A stretch of DNA of 64,000 nucleotides. It comes from Streptomyces beihaiensis. Its GTDB lineage: Bacteria; Actinomycetota; Actinomycetes; Streptomycetales; Streptomycetaceae. A program made the translations under genes and the position numbers. The notes below the pieces were generated by a model. That model ran no database searches and was not told where the DNA came from. It worked only from the letters and a program-made list of their open reading frames with translations. Location of the stretch: positions 54,821 to 118,820 of the forward strand of contig NZ_JAPHNL010000222.1 of NCBI RefSeq assembly GCF_026274175.1, in the 5' to 3' direction. Below are positions 38,356-45,436 of the stretch, one piece after another. Numbering within the stretch: position 1 is the stretch's first letter; each line of letters opens with the position of its first letter.

Positions 38356-38683
38356 GGTCGGCTCCTGAGGGTGACGGGCGGGGTTTTGGGGACCGTAGGG
38401 CCGCCGGAACGGGTGGCGACATGTGTGGGGGCGACGCATCGCGGGCTCGTACGGTGTGGGAGTCAGCCATGCCGGACCGCTGAAATGAGCCACCGTCAGG
38501 TCTGGTCGGGGCTTTGCCGGGCCTTCGGGGTGTCGCTGGGGCCGAGGAGGCGTGAGAGGCGCGGGTTGACTGCCATGGTGCGGGCTCCCACGGTGGTGGG
38601 CCGGTGCGTGTGGGACCGGGACATGGCCGGTTCCGCGCGTGGTGGGTACGGTCGCCGGGCGTCTCGTTCGGAAGGACCCCGCG
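38356..38683. other. divergent promoter region livK / alpha-beta hydrolase
   Basis: About 330 nt of non-coding DNA between divergent genes. Apart from a possible 26-codon leader frame on the minus strand (38496-38576) no operator, repeat or RNA is recognised. Confidence 0.5.
38496..38576 (-). CDS. possible 26-residue upstream leader ORF of the liv operon
   Basis: ATG frame MAVNPRLSRLLGPSDTPKAR and six further residues, with GGGAG 8 nt upstream and high third-position GC. It ends 140 nt before livK. It contains two Leu-Leu-type codons but no run of branched-chain codons typical of attenuator peptides. Could be chance. Confidence 0.25.
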   Translation of the reverse strand: MAVNPRLSRLLGPSDTPKARQSPDQT

Positions 38684-40192
38684 ATGCCAGACACCGACCC
38701 CGACACCGCCTCCGGCACGGAGTGCGACCCCGGCAGCGGCAGTGGCTGTGGCTGTGGTGCCGGGTGTGGCCCCGGCTGCGGCTGTGGCTGCGGCCCCGAA
38801 TGCGACCCCGGCAGCGGCGGCGGCTCCGGTACCGGCCCCGAGGGCGACCCCGGCGGCGGCTCCGGCTCCGGTGCCGGGTGTGGCCCCGGCTCCCGCTCCG
38901 GCGCCGACACCGCCTCCGGCGCTGAGTGCGACCCCGGCTGCGGCAGTGGCTCCGGTGCCCCCGCCCGCGACATCCGTCGCGCCACGCGCGTGCCCGGTGC
39001 CGAGCGGCAGCGGTCGGCGGCGCTGGACGACCTCACGACCACCGGCACCCTCGCGAGCGGTCACACCGTCCCCGCCGACTGGGAGGGGCTGCACGCCTCG
39101 GCGGGGGCGGCGCATCCGCCCGTGCCCGGCGTGCAGATCGACGGCTGCTTTCCCTCGCCCACGACGCTCAACGCGCACCACGGCTGGCACCACGACGCCC
39201 AGTTCGTGCTGCGTCTGCCGCACCGCTGGAACGGCAAGCTGCTCGTCACCGCAGCCCCCGGCGTGCGCCGCCAGTACGCCACCGACCGGCTGATCGGCGA
39301 CGCGGCGGTGGCCGCCGGGTACGCCTACGCCGCCACGGACAAGGGCAACTCGGGCCCCGAGTTCCACATGGCGGGGAGCCGTCCCGGGGACGCGCTCGCC
39401 GAGTGGGAGCTGCGGCTGCGCGAGCTGACGGTCGCGGCGCGGGCGACGGTCCGGCGCCACTACGGCACCGAGCCGGTGCGCTGTTACGTCGTCGGCGTCT
39501 CCAACGGCGGTTACGCGACCCGGCTCCAACTGGAGCGCCACCCCGACCTGTACGACGGGGGCGTCGACTGGGAGGGACCGTTGTGGCGGGCCGAGGGGCC
39601 GAACCTGTTCACTCACCTCCCGGCGTTCGTCGCGCACTACCCCCGCTACCGGGACACCGGATGCGCCGACGCGCACGCGCGGCTCGTCGCGGCGGGGCTC
39701 CCGGCCGGGTCGGAGTTCCTGTGGGAGGCGCACCACCGGATCTACTGGGACTTCACCCAGCGCACGTACCGTGCCGTCTTCGATCCCGCCTACCCGGGCA
39801 GCGACGCGGACTACGACTACGACCGCCGCCCGGCCGCCGTGCACGAGGCCGTGGCCCGTGTCGCCCTGACCGGCGCCATCGGGAAACCGCTGCTCTCCTT
39901 CCACGGCACCCTCGACACGCTGCTGCCCATCGGCATCCACTCCGACCGCTACGCCGAACTCGTCGCGGCGGCCGGTCGCGGCGGGCTGCACCGCCAGTAC
40001 CGCATCGAGGGCGGCACGCACGTCGAGGGCTTCTGCGACCGGTTCCCCGGCAGGCTGCGCCCCATGCTGCCCGTCTACCGCACGGTGCTCGGCGCGCTCG
40101 AGGTCTGGGTCGAACAGGGCGTGGCACCGCCGACTGGCCGGACCGTGGCCTGGGGCGGCGGCGTGGACGAGGGTGACATCAGCACCTGGTGA
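38684..40192 (+). CDS. tannase/feruloyl-esterase-like alpha/beta hydrolase with Cys/Gly-rich N-terminus
   Basis: A 502-residue protein. Residues 1-92 are an extraordinary Gly/Ser/Cys/Pro/Asp repeat (ECDPGSGSGCGCGAGCGPG-like units). The hydrolase domain (about 95-500) has RLPHRWNGKLLVTAAPGVRRQ, nucleophile motif VVGVSNGGYATRL, and a late GTLDTLLPIG...GGTHVEGFCDRF with Asp and His of the triad. The pattern fits tannase/feruloyl esterase or 3-hydroxybutyrate-oligomer hydrolases. No signal peptide is evident. Start: ATG with GGAAGG 9 nt upstream. An internal GTG near 38988 is an alternative start that would remove the odd N-terminus. Confidence 0.83.
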   Translation: MPDTDPDTASGTECDPGSGSGCGCGAGCGPGCGCGCGPECDPGSGGGSGTGPEGDPGGGSGSGAGCGPGSRSGADTASGAECDPGCGSGSGAPARDIRRATRVPGAERQRSAALDDLTTTGTLASGHTVPADWEGLHASAGAAHPPVPGVQIDGCFPSPTTLNAHHGWHHDAQFVLRLPHRWNGKLLVTAAPGVRRQYATDRLIGDAAVAAGYAYAATDKGNSGPEFHMAGSRPGDALAEWELRLRELTVAARATVRRHYGTEPVRCYVVGVSNGGYATRLQLERHPDLYDGGVDWEGPLWRAEGPNLFTHLPAFVAHYPRYRDTGCADAHARLVAAGLPAGSEFLWEAHHRIYWDFTQRTYRAVFDPAYPGSDADYDYDRRPAAVHEAVARVALTGAIGKPLLSFHGTLDTLLPIGIHSDRYAELVAAAGRGGLHRQYRIEGGTHVEGFCDRFPGRLRPMLPVYRTVLGALEVWVEQGVAPPTGRTVAWGGGVDEGDISTW

Positions 40193-40216
40193 GCCGACCG
40201 ACCGGACGGGGGCCGG

Positions 40217-40813
40217 TCACCGGCGCCGCGTCAGGCCGTCCAGGACGACCTCCGCCGCGTGGGCGCGGGCGGCCGTGCCTGGAGCCGTACCGTCTCTTTC
40301 GGTCGCCACGTCGGCCGCCGCGTCGGCGTCCGTGTGCTCCGCCGCGCGGGCCGCGCCGACCATCAGGGCGATCACGTCGGCCGCGGTCACGTCGGGCCGT
40401 ACGTCGCCCGTCTCCTGGGCGCGTTCGAGCACCACCCCCAACGCGGCGCGCAGTCGCTTCTTCGTGTCCTCGAAGCTCCCGTCGACGTCGACGCCCGCCG
40501 TCGCGAGCGCGTTGATGTAGGCGATCTTGCTGCGCGACTCCTCCACGTTCCGCAGGAACATCTCGCGGAACGCGGCGCCCGGGTCGGCGGCGTCCGCCAG
40601 TTCCTCCATGCGGGCCGCCCCGGCGTCCATGCGGGCCTGGAAGACGGCCTCCAGGAGCGCTTCCTTCGTGGGGAAGTGCCGGAAGAGCGTGCCGACGCCG
40701 ACCCCGGCCTCCTTGGCGACCTCCTCCGTGGCGGCGGCCGGGCCGCGCGCGGCGAACACCTTCTCCGCGGCGTCGAGCAGCCGTTCGCGGTTTCTGCGGG
40801 CGTCCGCGCGCAT
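40217..40813 (-). CDS. TetR family transcriptional regulator
   Basis: A 198-residue repressor. N-terminal HTH RRNRERLLDAAEKVFAARGPAAATEEVAKEAGVGVGTLFRHFPTKEALLEAV (residues about 5-55) and an all-helical ligand domain. The start MRADARRN follows GAAGGTGA. Divergent from the SnoaL-like gene; two inverted repeats in the shared region are candidate operators, so it probably represses its neighbour and itself. Confidence 0.93.
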   Translation of the reverse strand: MRADARRNRERLLDAAEKVFAARGPAAATEEVAKEAGVGVGTLFRHFPTKEALLEAVFQARMDAGAARMEELADAADPGAAFREMFLRNVEESRSKIAYINALATAGVDVDGSFEDTKKRLRAALGVVLERAQETGDVRPDVTAADVIALMVGAARAAEHTDADAAADVATERDGTAPGTAARAHAAEVVLDGLTRRR

Positions 40814-40852
40814 CGGGCAATCACCTTCCATGGCGTCCGGCCGTGCCGTCCG

Positions 40853-40882
40853 TTGACAACCGGAGTGGCCAGTCCGTATCGT
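40853..40882 (+). promoter_or_regulatory. promoter TTGACA-N18-TATCGT for the SnoaL-like gene
   Basis: -35 TTGACA at 40853-40858 and -10 TATCGT at 40877-40882. An inverted repeat (40862-40875) fills the spacer, so bound repressor would block RNA polymerase. Confidence 0.65.
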
Positions 40883-40910
40883 CCGGAGCCGTAAGGGGAG
40901 TGGCGACTCC
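40862..40910. promoter_or_regulatory. paired TetR operator candidates
   Basis: Two related palindromes: GGAGTGGCCAGTCC (40862-40875) and GGAGTGGCGACTCC (40897-40910), with 5-bp arms GGAGT/ACTCC around a 4-nt centre. The outer sequences AACCGGAGT and ACTCCGGTT also form a larger inverted repeat. Confidence 0.6.
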
Positions 40911-40956
40911 GGTTTGGCTCCGATTCTATGTTCCGTCTCTCCGAAGGGGTACACCC

Positions 40957-41424
40957 ATGTCCGAAAACACGTCTGCTTCCGCGCCGCGATCCGTGGCCGA
41001 CTCGCTGCGCGCGCTCGTCGAGATGGTCGAGAGCGGCGACTTCGCCCCGATCACCCGCATCTACGCCGACGACGTCGTCGTCACGCACGCCTTCGGCGTC
41101 GGCGAGCACACCCGCTGGGAGGGGCTTGACGAGGTCGCGGAGTTCTTCGACCGCTCGCCCCTCGACCGTTTCTCCCGCACCGTGCACGACCTGAGGGTCT
41201 GGAGCACGGACGACCCCGAGGTCGCGATCGCCGAGTTCACCATCGAGGGCCACGTCCACGCCACCGGCCGTACGTTCCGTCTGCCCAACGTGATCATCGC
41301 CCGCGGCCGCCTCTCCGACGGGCGGCTCGTCGAGACCCGCGACTACCACCACCACGGGGCGATGGCCGCGTTCTTCGGGGCTCTGCCGGAGTACGTGAAG
41401 GGTCTTGAGGGCATGGCGGCCTGA
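40957..41424 (+). CDS. SnoaL/NTF2-like protein
   Basis: A 155-residue cone-fold protein (VADSLRALVEMVESGDFAPITRIYADDVVVTHAFGVGEH; EVAEFFDRSPLDRF; VAIAEFTIEGHVHATGRTF). The family includes polyketide cyclases, isomerases and binding proteins; no active-site set is diagnostic. The His-rich RDYHHHGAM segment may contribute to a pocket. Probably controlled by the adjacent TetR protein. Ribosome site GAAGGGG. Confidence 0.85.
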   Translation: MSENTSASAPRSVADSLRALVEMVESGDFAPITRIYADDVVVTHAFGVGEHTRWEGLDEVAEFFDRSPLDRFSRTVHDLRVWSTDDPEVAIAEFTIEGHVHATGRTFRLPNVIIARGRLSDGRLVETRDYHHHGAMAAFFGALPEYVKGLEGMAA

Positions 41425-41467
41425 GTCGCGGGCCGGGATTGTCAGTGGTCGCGGGCACTATGGCGGC

Positions 41468-42154
41468 ATGGCGGACAAACGTGGTGGCGCGGGCGGCCCG
41501 GGCAAGGTGAAGAAGGCGCGGCGGGCACAGGTGCGGCTGCCGCCGCTGGTGCCGTGGACGGGGGGTGAGCTGGAGCCGGGCGGGGACTACGACGGCCTTG
41601 AGTTCAGCGGCGCGGACCTCACCGGGCAGGAGGGCACCGGGGCCCGGTTCATGGACTGCGGACTCCGGGCGTGCCGGGTCGACGAGGCGTCGCTGGGCCG
41701 CGCCCGGGTCCTGGACTGCGTGCTCACCGGGATGCGGGGCGTGGGCACGGACCTGGCGGAGGCGACGCTGCGGGACGTGGAGGTGGTGGACGCGCGGCTC
41801 GGCGGGGTGCAACTGCACGGCGGCATGCTGGAGCGGGTCGTGGTCCGCGGCGGCAAGATCGACTACCTGAACCTGCGCAAGGCCCGGCTGCGGGACGTCG
41901 TCTTCGACGGGTGCGTGCTGGTCGAGCCGGACTTCGCGGGCGCGCGTCTTGAGCGGGTGGAGTTCCCCGGGTGCGTGCTGCGAGGAGTGGATCTGACCGG
42001 AGCGACGCTGACCGACGTCGACCTCCGTGACGCGGCGCGCCTGGAGATCGCGCGAGGCGTGGACCGGCTGGGCGGGGCAGTCATCTCGACGGCCCAGTTG
42101 CTGGACCTGGCACCGGTGTTCGCGGCGCAGATGGGGGTGCGGGTGGAGGGTTGA
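41468..42154 (+). CDS. pentapeptide-repeat protein
   Basis: A 228-residue protein. A basic N-terminus (KRGGAGGPGKVKKARRAQ) is followed by A(D/N)LxG-type pentapeptide repeats from about residue 45 to 200 (FSGADLTGQE; DLAEATLRDVEVVDARLGGVQLHGG; DFAGARLERVEFPGCVLRGVDLTGATLTDVDL), expected to form a right-handed quadrilateral beta-helix. Some family members mimic DNA and protect gyrase, but no such role is shown here. A CACTAT hexamer 6 nt before the ATG again suggests leaderless expression. Confidence 0.9.
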   Translation: MADKRGGAGGPGKVKKARRAQVRLPPLVPWTGGELEPGGDYDGLEFSGADLTGQEGTGARFMDCGLRACRVDEASLGRARVLDCVLTGMRGVGTDLAEATLRDVEVVDARLGGVQLHGGMLERVVVRGGKIDYLNLRKARLRDVVFDGCVLVEPDFAGARLERVEFPGCVLRGVDLTGATLTDVDLRDAARLEIARGVDRLGGAVISTAQLLDLAPVFAAQMGVRVEG

Positions 42155-42223
42155 GCTCTGCGGCGCTGCGGCCTGGCGGCGCTGCGGCCCCGCACACGTC
42201 CCCCCGCCGGGCCCCTCCGCGGG

Positions 42224-42724
42224 TCAGTCCACCCGGGGAAAGCGGCTCTGCAGGTCCCAGATCGCCGGGTTGTCGGCCAGGTCCTCGTGCATGTCGGTCA
42301 GGTCGGCGATGAGGTCGTGGAGGAAGTCCCGTGCCTCGCGGCGCAGTTCGGCGTAGGAGAAAGTGAGCGGGGGTTCGTCGCCCGGCATCCAGTCGGCCTC
42401 GATGTCGACCCAGCCGAAGCGGCGCTCGAAGAGCATGCGGTCGGTGGACTCGGTGAAGTCCAGCTCCGCGTACTGGGTGGTCGCCGAGCGGCTGCCGCGC
42501 GGGTCGCGGTCGAGGCGCTCGACGATGTCGCACAGCGCCCACGCGAAGTCGAGCACCGGCACCCATCCCCAGGCTGTGGACAGCTCCCGGTCCGCCTTCG
42601 TGTCGGCCAGGTACACGTCGCCGCTGAACAGGTCGTGGCGCAGCGCGTGCACGTCCGCGCGCCGGTAGTCCGTCTGCGGCGGGTCCGGGAAGCGGCGGGA
42701 GAGGGCGTAACCGATGTCGAGCAC
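42224..42724 (-). CDS. hypothetical cytosolic protein
   Basis: A 166-residue acidic protein without signal or membrane segment (DVHALRHDLFSGDVYLADTKADRELSTAWGWVPVLDFAWALCDIVERL; FERRFGWVDIEADWMPGDEPPLTFSY). It looks like a Streptomyces-specific DUF of the kind found near toxin-immunity or phage-defence loci, but no function is recognised. The GTG start has no good ribosome site and abuts the truncated LysE gene, so its 5' end may have been altered by the same rearrangement. Confidence 0.75.
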   Translation of the reverse strand: MLDIGYALSRRFPDPPQTDYRRADVHALRHDLFSGDVYLADTKADRELSTAWGWVPVLDFAWALCDIVERLDRDPRGSRSATTQYAELDFTESTDRMLFERRFGWVDIEADWMPGDEPPLTFSYAELRREARDFLHDLIADLTDMHEDLADNPAIWDLQSRFPRVD

Positions 42725-42728
42725 GTAG

Positions 42729-43238
42729 GTGATGGTGTCACGGGGGCCACGGGGCGGCGCGCTCGCCCCGGCCGTCCGGTCGGTGCGGGGGCCGCTGCGC
42801 TGGGTCTCGGCCGTGGTGCTGCTCGCGCTCGCCGCGCACGGGGCGTGGCAGGCGGTGCGCCGTCATCGGGCGCCGCGCACGACGGGCCGCGCGACCAGCC
42901 GGGTGGCGGGCGCCGGTGCGGTGGAGGGCGGTGCGGCGCACGGGCAACTCGCGCCGCGCCGGGCCTACTTCGGGCTGCTCGGTATCACGGTCCTCAACCC
43001 CCTGACCGTCATCTACTTCACCGCGCTCGTCGTCGGCGGCGGGGGCCCGGATCACGGCGTCGCCCTACGCGCCGTCTTCGTCATCGCCGCCTTCGCCGCG
43101 TCCGCCAGCTGGCAGTTGCTGCTCGCGGGCGGCGGTGCGTTGCTCGGGCGGGCGCTGACCGGGCCGCGGACGGGGCTCGCGACAGCGCTCGCGTCCAGCA
43201 CGCTGATCGCCGCGCTCGCGGTGCGGATGGTGCGGTGA
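42729..43238 (+). pseudogene. 5'-truncated LysE/RhtB-family exporter
   Basis: 169 codons matching the C-terminal two thirds of LysE exporters (GPLRWVSAVVLLALAAHGAWQAV; RRAYFGLLGITVLNPLTVIYFTALVVG; VALRAVFVIAAFAASASWQLLLAGGGALLG). The usual first ~70 residues, including TM1-TM2 and the PGP-type loop, are missing; the frame opens with MMVSRGPRGGALAPAVRS. The breakpoint lies at the start of the divergent hypothetical gene. Probably non-functional. Confidence 0.72.
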
Positions 43239-43240
43239 CC

Positions 43241-43288
43241 CTGGAGACCTGGAGACCTGGAGACCTGGAGACCTGGAGACCTGGAGAC
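43241..43288. repeat. CTGGAGAC octamer x6
   Basis: Six perfect tandem copies of the 8-nt unit CTGGAGAC immediately after the LysE remnant. Confidence 0.97.
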
Positions 43289-43352
43289 CCGGCGACTCCG
43301 GAGGCCCCGGCGCGCGCGGCGACGCGGCGGCCGGGGGTGCTCCGGACAGACG

Positions 43353-43928
43353 TCAGACGTTGACGCCGAAGTCCTGCGCGATGCCGACCAGGCCCGAGGC
43401 GTAGCCCTGGCCCACGGCGCGGAACTTCCACTCCGCCCCGTTGCGGTACAGCTCGCCGAAGACCATCGCCGTCTCCGTCGCCGCGTCCTCCGACAGGTCG
43501 TAGCGGGCGATCTCGCTGCCGCCGGCCTGGTTGACGATGCGGATGTACGCGTTGCGCACCTGGCCGAAGTTCTGCGAGCGGGTCTCCGCGTCGTAGATGG
43601 AGACCGGGAAGACGACCTTGTCGATGTCGGCGGGGAGCGCCGCCAGGTTCACGTTGATCGCCTCGTCGTCGCCCGCGCCCTCGCCCGTGCGGTTGTCGCC
43701 GGTGTGCACGATCGTCTGGTCGGGCGTCTGCTTGTTGTTGAAGAAGACGAAGTGGGCGTCCGAGTAGACCTTCCCCTGGCCGTTGACCGCGATGGCCGAG
43801 GCGTCCAGGTCGAAGTCGGTGCCCGTGGTGGTGCGGACGTCCCAGCCGAGTCCCACGGTGACAGCGGTCAGGCCCGGAGCCTCCTTGGTGAGCGAGACGT
43901 TGCCACCCTTGGACAGGCTTACAGCCAT
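43353..43928 (-). CDS. terD: TerD-family stress protein
   Basis: A 191-residue calcium-binding-type TerD protein: [62 protein letters not shown]-like acidic loop ([14 protein letters not shown]) and NAYIRIVN. TerD proteins form part of tellurite-resistance/phage-inhibition systems; Streptomyces has many dispersed paralogues linked to calcium signalling and differentiation. No other ter genes are adjacent. Start by family alignment. Confidence 0.95.
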   Translation of the reverse strand: MAVSLSKGGNVSLTKEAPGLTAVTVGLGWDVRTTTGTDFDLDASAIAVNGQGKVYSDAHFVFFNNKQTPDQTIVHTGDNRTGEGAGDDEAINVNLAALPADIDKVVFPVSIYDAETRSQNFGQVRNAYIRIVNQAGGSEIARYDLSEDAATETAMVFGELYRNGAEWKFRAVGQGYASGLVGIAQDFGVNV

Positions 43929-44103
43929 GGGGAGTCCCTTTCATCGTTGTGTCGCGTTTGCGTACGGCGCAGCCGAAGCTACTCGTACCTAGGAACGCCG
44001 GGACAGGCGCCCCGGGTTCCAGTTCCCTCCCACCTTCTTTACTTTCTTTACCGAGGTGGAAAACGGGGTGACGTCTCCCGTACTCCCGCGCGACCATGGA
44101 CGC

Positions 44104-44529
44104 ATGTCCGGTCCCTATCCCATCCGCGGTTCGGTCGTCCTGCCCGAGGCCGAGCTCGTCTGGCGTTTCTCACGGTCGTCGGGGCCGGGCGGGCAGCACG
44201 TGAACACGAGCGACTCGCAGGTCGAGTTGCGCTTCGACCTGGGCGCCACGAAGGCTCTGCCCGAGGCGTGGAAGGCGCGCGCCCTGGAGCGGCTCGCCTC
44301 CCGCCTCGTCGACGGCGTGGTCTCCGTACGCGCCTCCGAGCACCGCTCGCAGTGGCGCAACCGGGAGACCGCGGCGGTGCGGCTCGCGGCGCTGCTCGCG
44401 CAGGCATCGGCGCCACCGCCGAAACCCCGTAAGGCCACGAAGGTGCCCCGTGGTCTCAACGAGAAGCGGCTGCGGGAGAAGAAGGCGCGCGCCCGGACGA
44501 AGAAGCTGCGGTCGTCCAGGGACTGGTAG
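44104..44529 (+). CDS. arfB: alternative ribosome-rescue factor ArfB (peptidyl-tRNA hydrolase)
   Basis: A 141-residue release-factor-like hydrolase. The GGQ motif in RSSGPGGQHVNTSDSQVELRFD (about residues 27-48) releases nascent peptide, and the basic, disordered C-terminal tail (PRKATKVPRGLNEKRLREKKARARTKK) enters the mRNA channel of stalled ribosomes. Lacks the codon-recognition domains of RF1/RF2. The start MSGPYPIRGSVVLPE is chosen because it aligns with family N-termini. Confidence 0.95.
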   Translation: MSGPYPIRGSVVLPEAELVWRFSRSSGPGGQHVNTSDSQVELRFDLGATKALPEAWKARALERLASRLVDGVVSVRASEHRSQWRNRETAAVRLAALLAQASAPPPKPRKATKVPRGLNEKRLREKKARARTKKLRSSRDW

Positions 44530-44561
44530 CCGCCCGCCGAGTCTCTCAGGGCGACACACCT

Positions 44562-45164
44562 TTAGCCCAGCGTCCGGTACCTGCCCTTGAAGTACATCAG
44601 CGGGCCGCCCTCCGCGCTCGGCAGGTCCGCCGTCAGGACCCGGCCGATCACCAGGGTGTGGTCGCCCGCCGGGACTCGTCGTTCCGTGCGGCACTCCAGC
44701 GTGGCCAGCGCGCCGCCGACCAGCGGGGCGTCCGTCCGCTCGCCGCGCACGTACGGGATGTCCTCGAACAGGAGCCGGTCGCTGATGCGGCCCTTCATGG
44801 CGAAACGGCCGGCGATGTGGCTCTGCGACTCGGCGAGGATCGAGATCGCCCACAGGGGCTGCTCGTCCAGCAGGTCGTCCATGCGTGAGCCGTTGCGCAG
44901 CGACACCAGGACCAGCGGCGGGTCCAGGGAGACCGACATGAACGCCGTCGCCGTCATGCCCGCGTCCTCGCCCGCCGGACCGTCCGGGGCGAGGGGGGCC
45001 TCGCGTGCCGTCAGCAGGACGACACCCGCGGAGAGGCGGGACAGGGCTGCGCGGAATTCGTCGTTGCTCACCCCCTCAGCATGCCTGGCGGAGGGCGCCG
45101 GGGCGGCGGCAGCGGCAGGGGCGGCGGGTCCGGTGGAGGGGAGGGTCTTCAGTACGTTCGACAC
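44562..45164 (-). CDS. flavin reductase-like FMN-binding protein
   Basis: A 200-residue split-barrel flavoprotein (FRAALSRLSAGVVLLTAR; GMTATAFMSVSLDPPLVLVSLRNGSRMDDLL; FAMKGRISDRLLFED; GDHTLVIGRVL), supplying reduced FMN/FAD to monooxygenases in related cases. The N-terminal 30 residues are Ala/Pro-rich. The GTG at 45164 is kept because TAGCGT lies 7 nt upstream (leaderless pattern); an internal GTG (VSNDEFRAAL) overlaps GAGGGGG and is a plausible second start. Confidence 0.9.
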   Translation of the reverse strand: MSNVLKTLPSTGPAAPAAAAAPAPSARHAEGVSNDEFRAALSRLSAGVVLLTAREAPLAPDGPAGEDAGMTATAFMSVSLDPPLVLVSLRNGSRMDDLLDEQPLWAISILAESQSHIAGRFAMKGRISDRLLFEDIPYVRGERTDAPLVGGALATLECRTERRVPAGDHTLVIGRVLTADLPSAEGGPLMYFKGRYRTLG

Positions 45165-45267
45165 GCCAGTGACGCTAACCGCGTGGCTCGGGCCGACGCA
45201 TCGGGCCCCGGGCCGAGCCGGGTCCTAGGACCAGCGACCGGCAACCCGGCCAAAACCCCCCGCGACC

Positions 45268-45297
45268 TTGTGACTTGAGTCACAGGAGCCATATTTT
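45268..45297 (+). promoter_or_regulatory. cdgB promoter with CRP-like palindrome
   Basis: TGTGACTTGAGTCACA at 45269-45284 is a perfect TGTGA-N6-TCACA palindrome overlapping a TTGTGA -35 (45268-45273); TATTTT at 45292-45297 is an 18-nt-spaced -10. Site fits Streptomyces Crp; BldD, a known regulator of cdgB, binds a related but differently spaced palindrome. Confidence 0.55.
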
Positions 45298-45436
45298 GTT
45301 GACCCTGTGTACCGAGTGAACAGCTCGCTGTGATTCAGTGGCGGTCGACACTGCGAAATGAACGTGCCGCTGCACGTGCGCGTAGAGAGCCGATCAGAAT
45401 TCTGGAGTGCTGTCGAGGTCTCGGGGAGAGCTGAGC

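Noticed and set aside
36307-38925. 872-codon plus-strand open frame
   Set aside because: Antisense to livF/livG/livK, which show clear family motifs; no motifs in this frame.
35537-40021. Very long minus-strand open frame (almost 1500 codons)
   Set aside because: Only its 3' portion is livF. The rest is antisense or out of frame to livG, livK and the hydrolase gene, an effect of GC-rich codon use.
43353-43928. Part of a tellurite-resistance/phage-defence ter cluster
   Set aside because: A single terD without terA/B/C/Z neighbours, as is common for dispersed Streptomyces paralogues.
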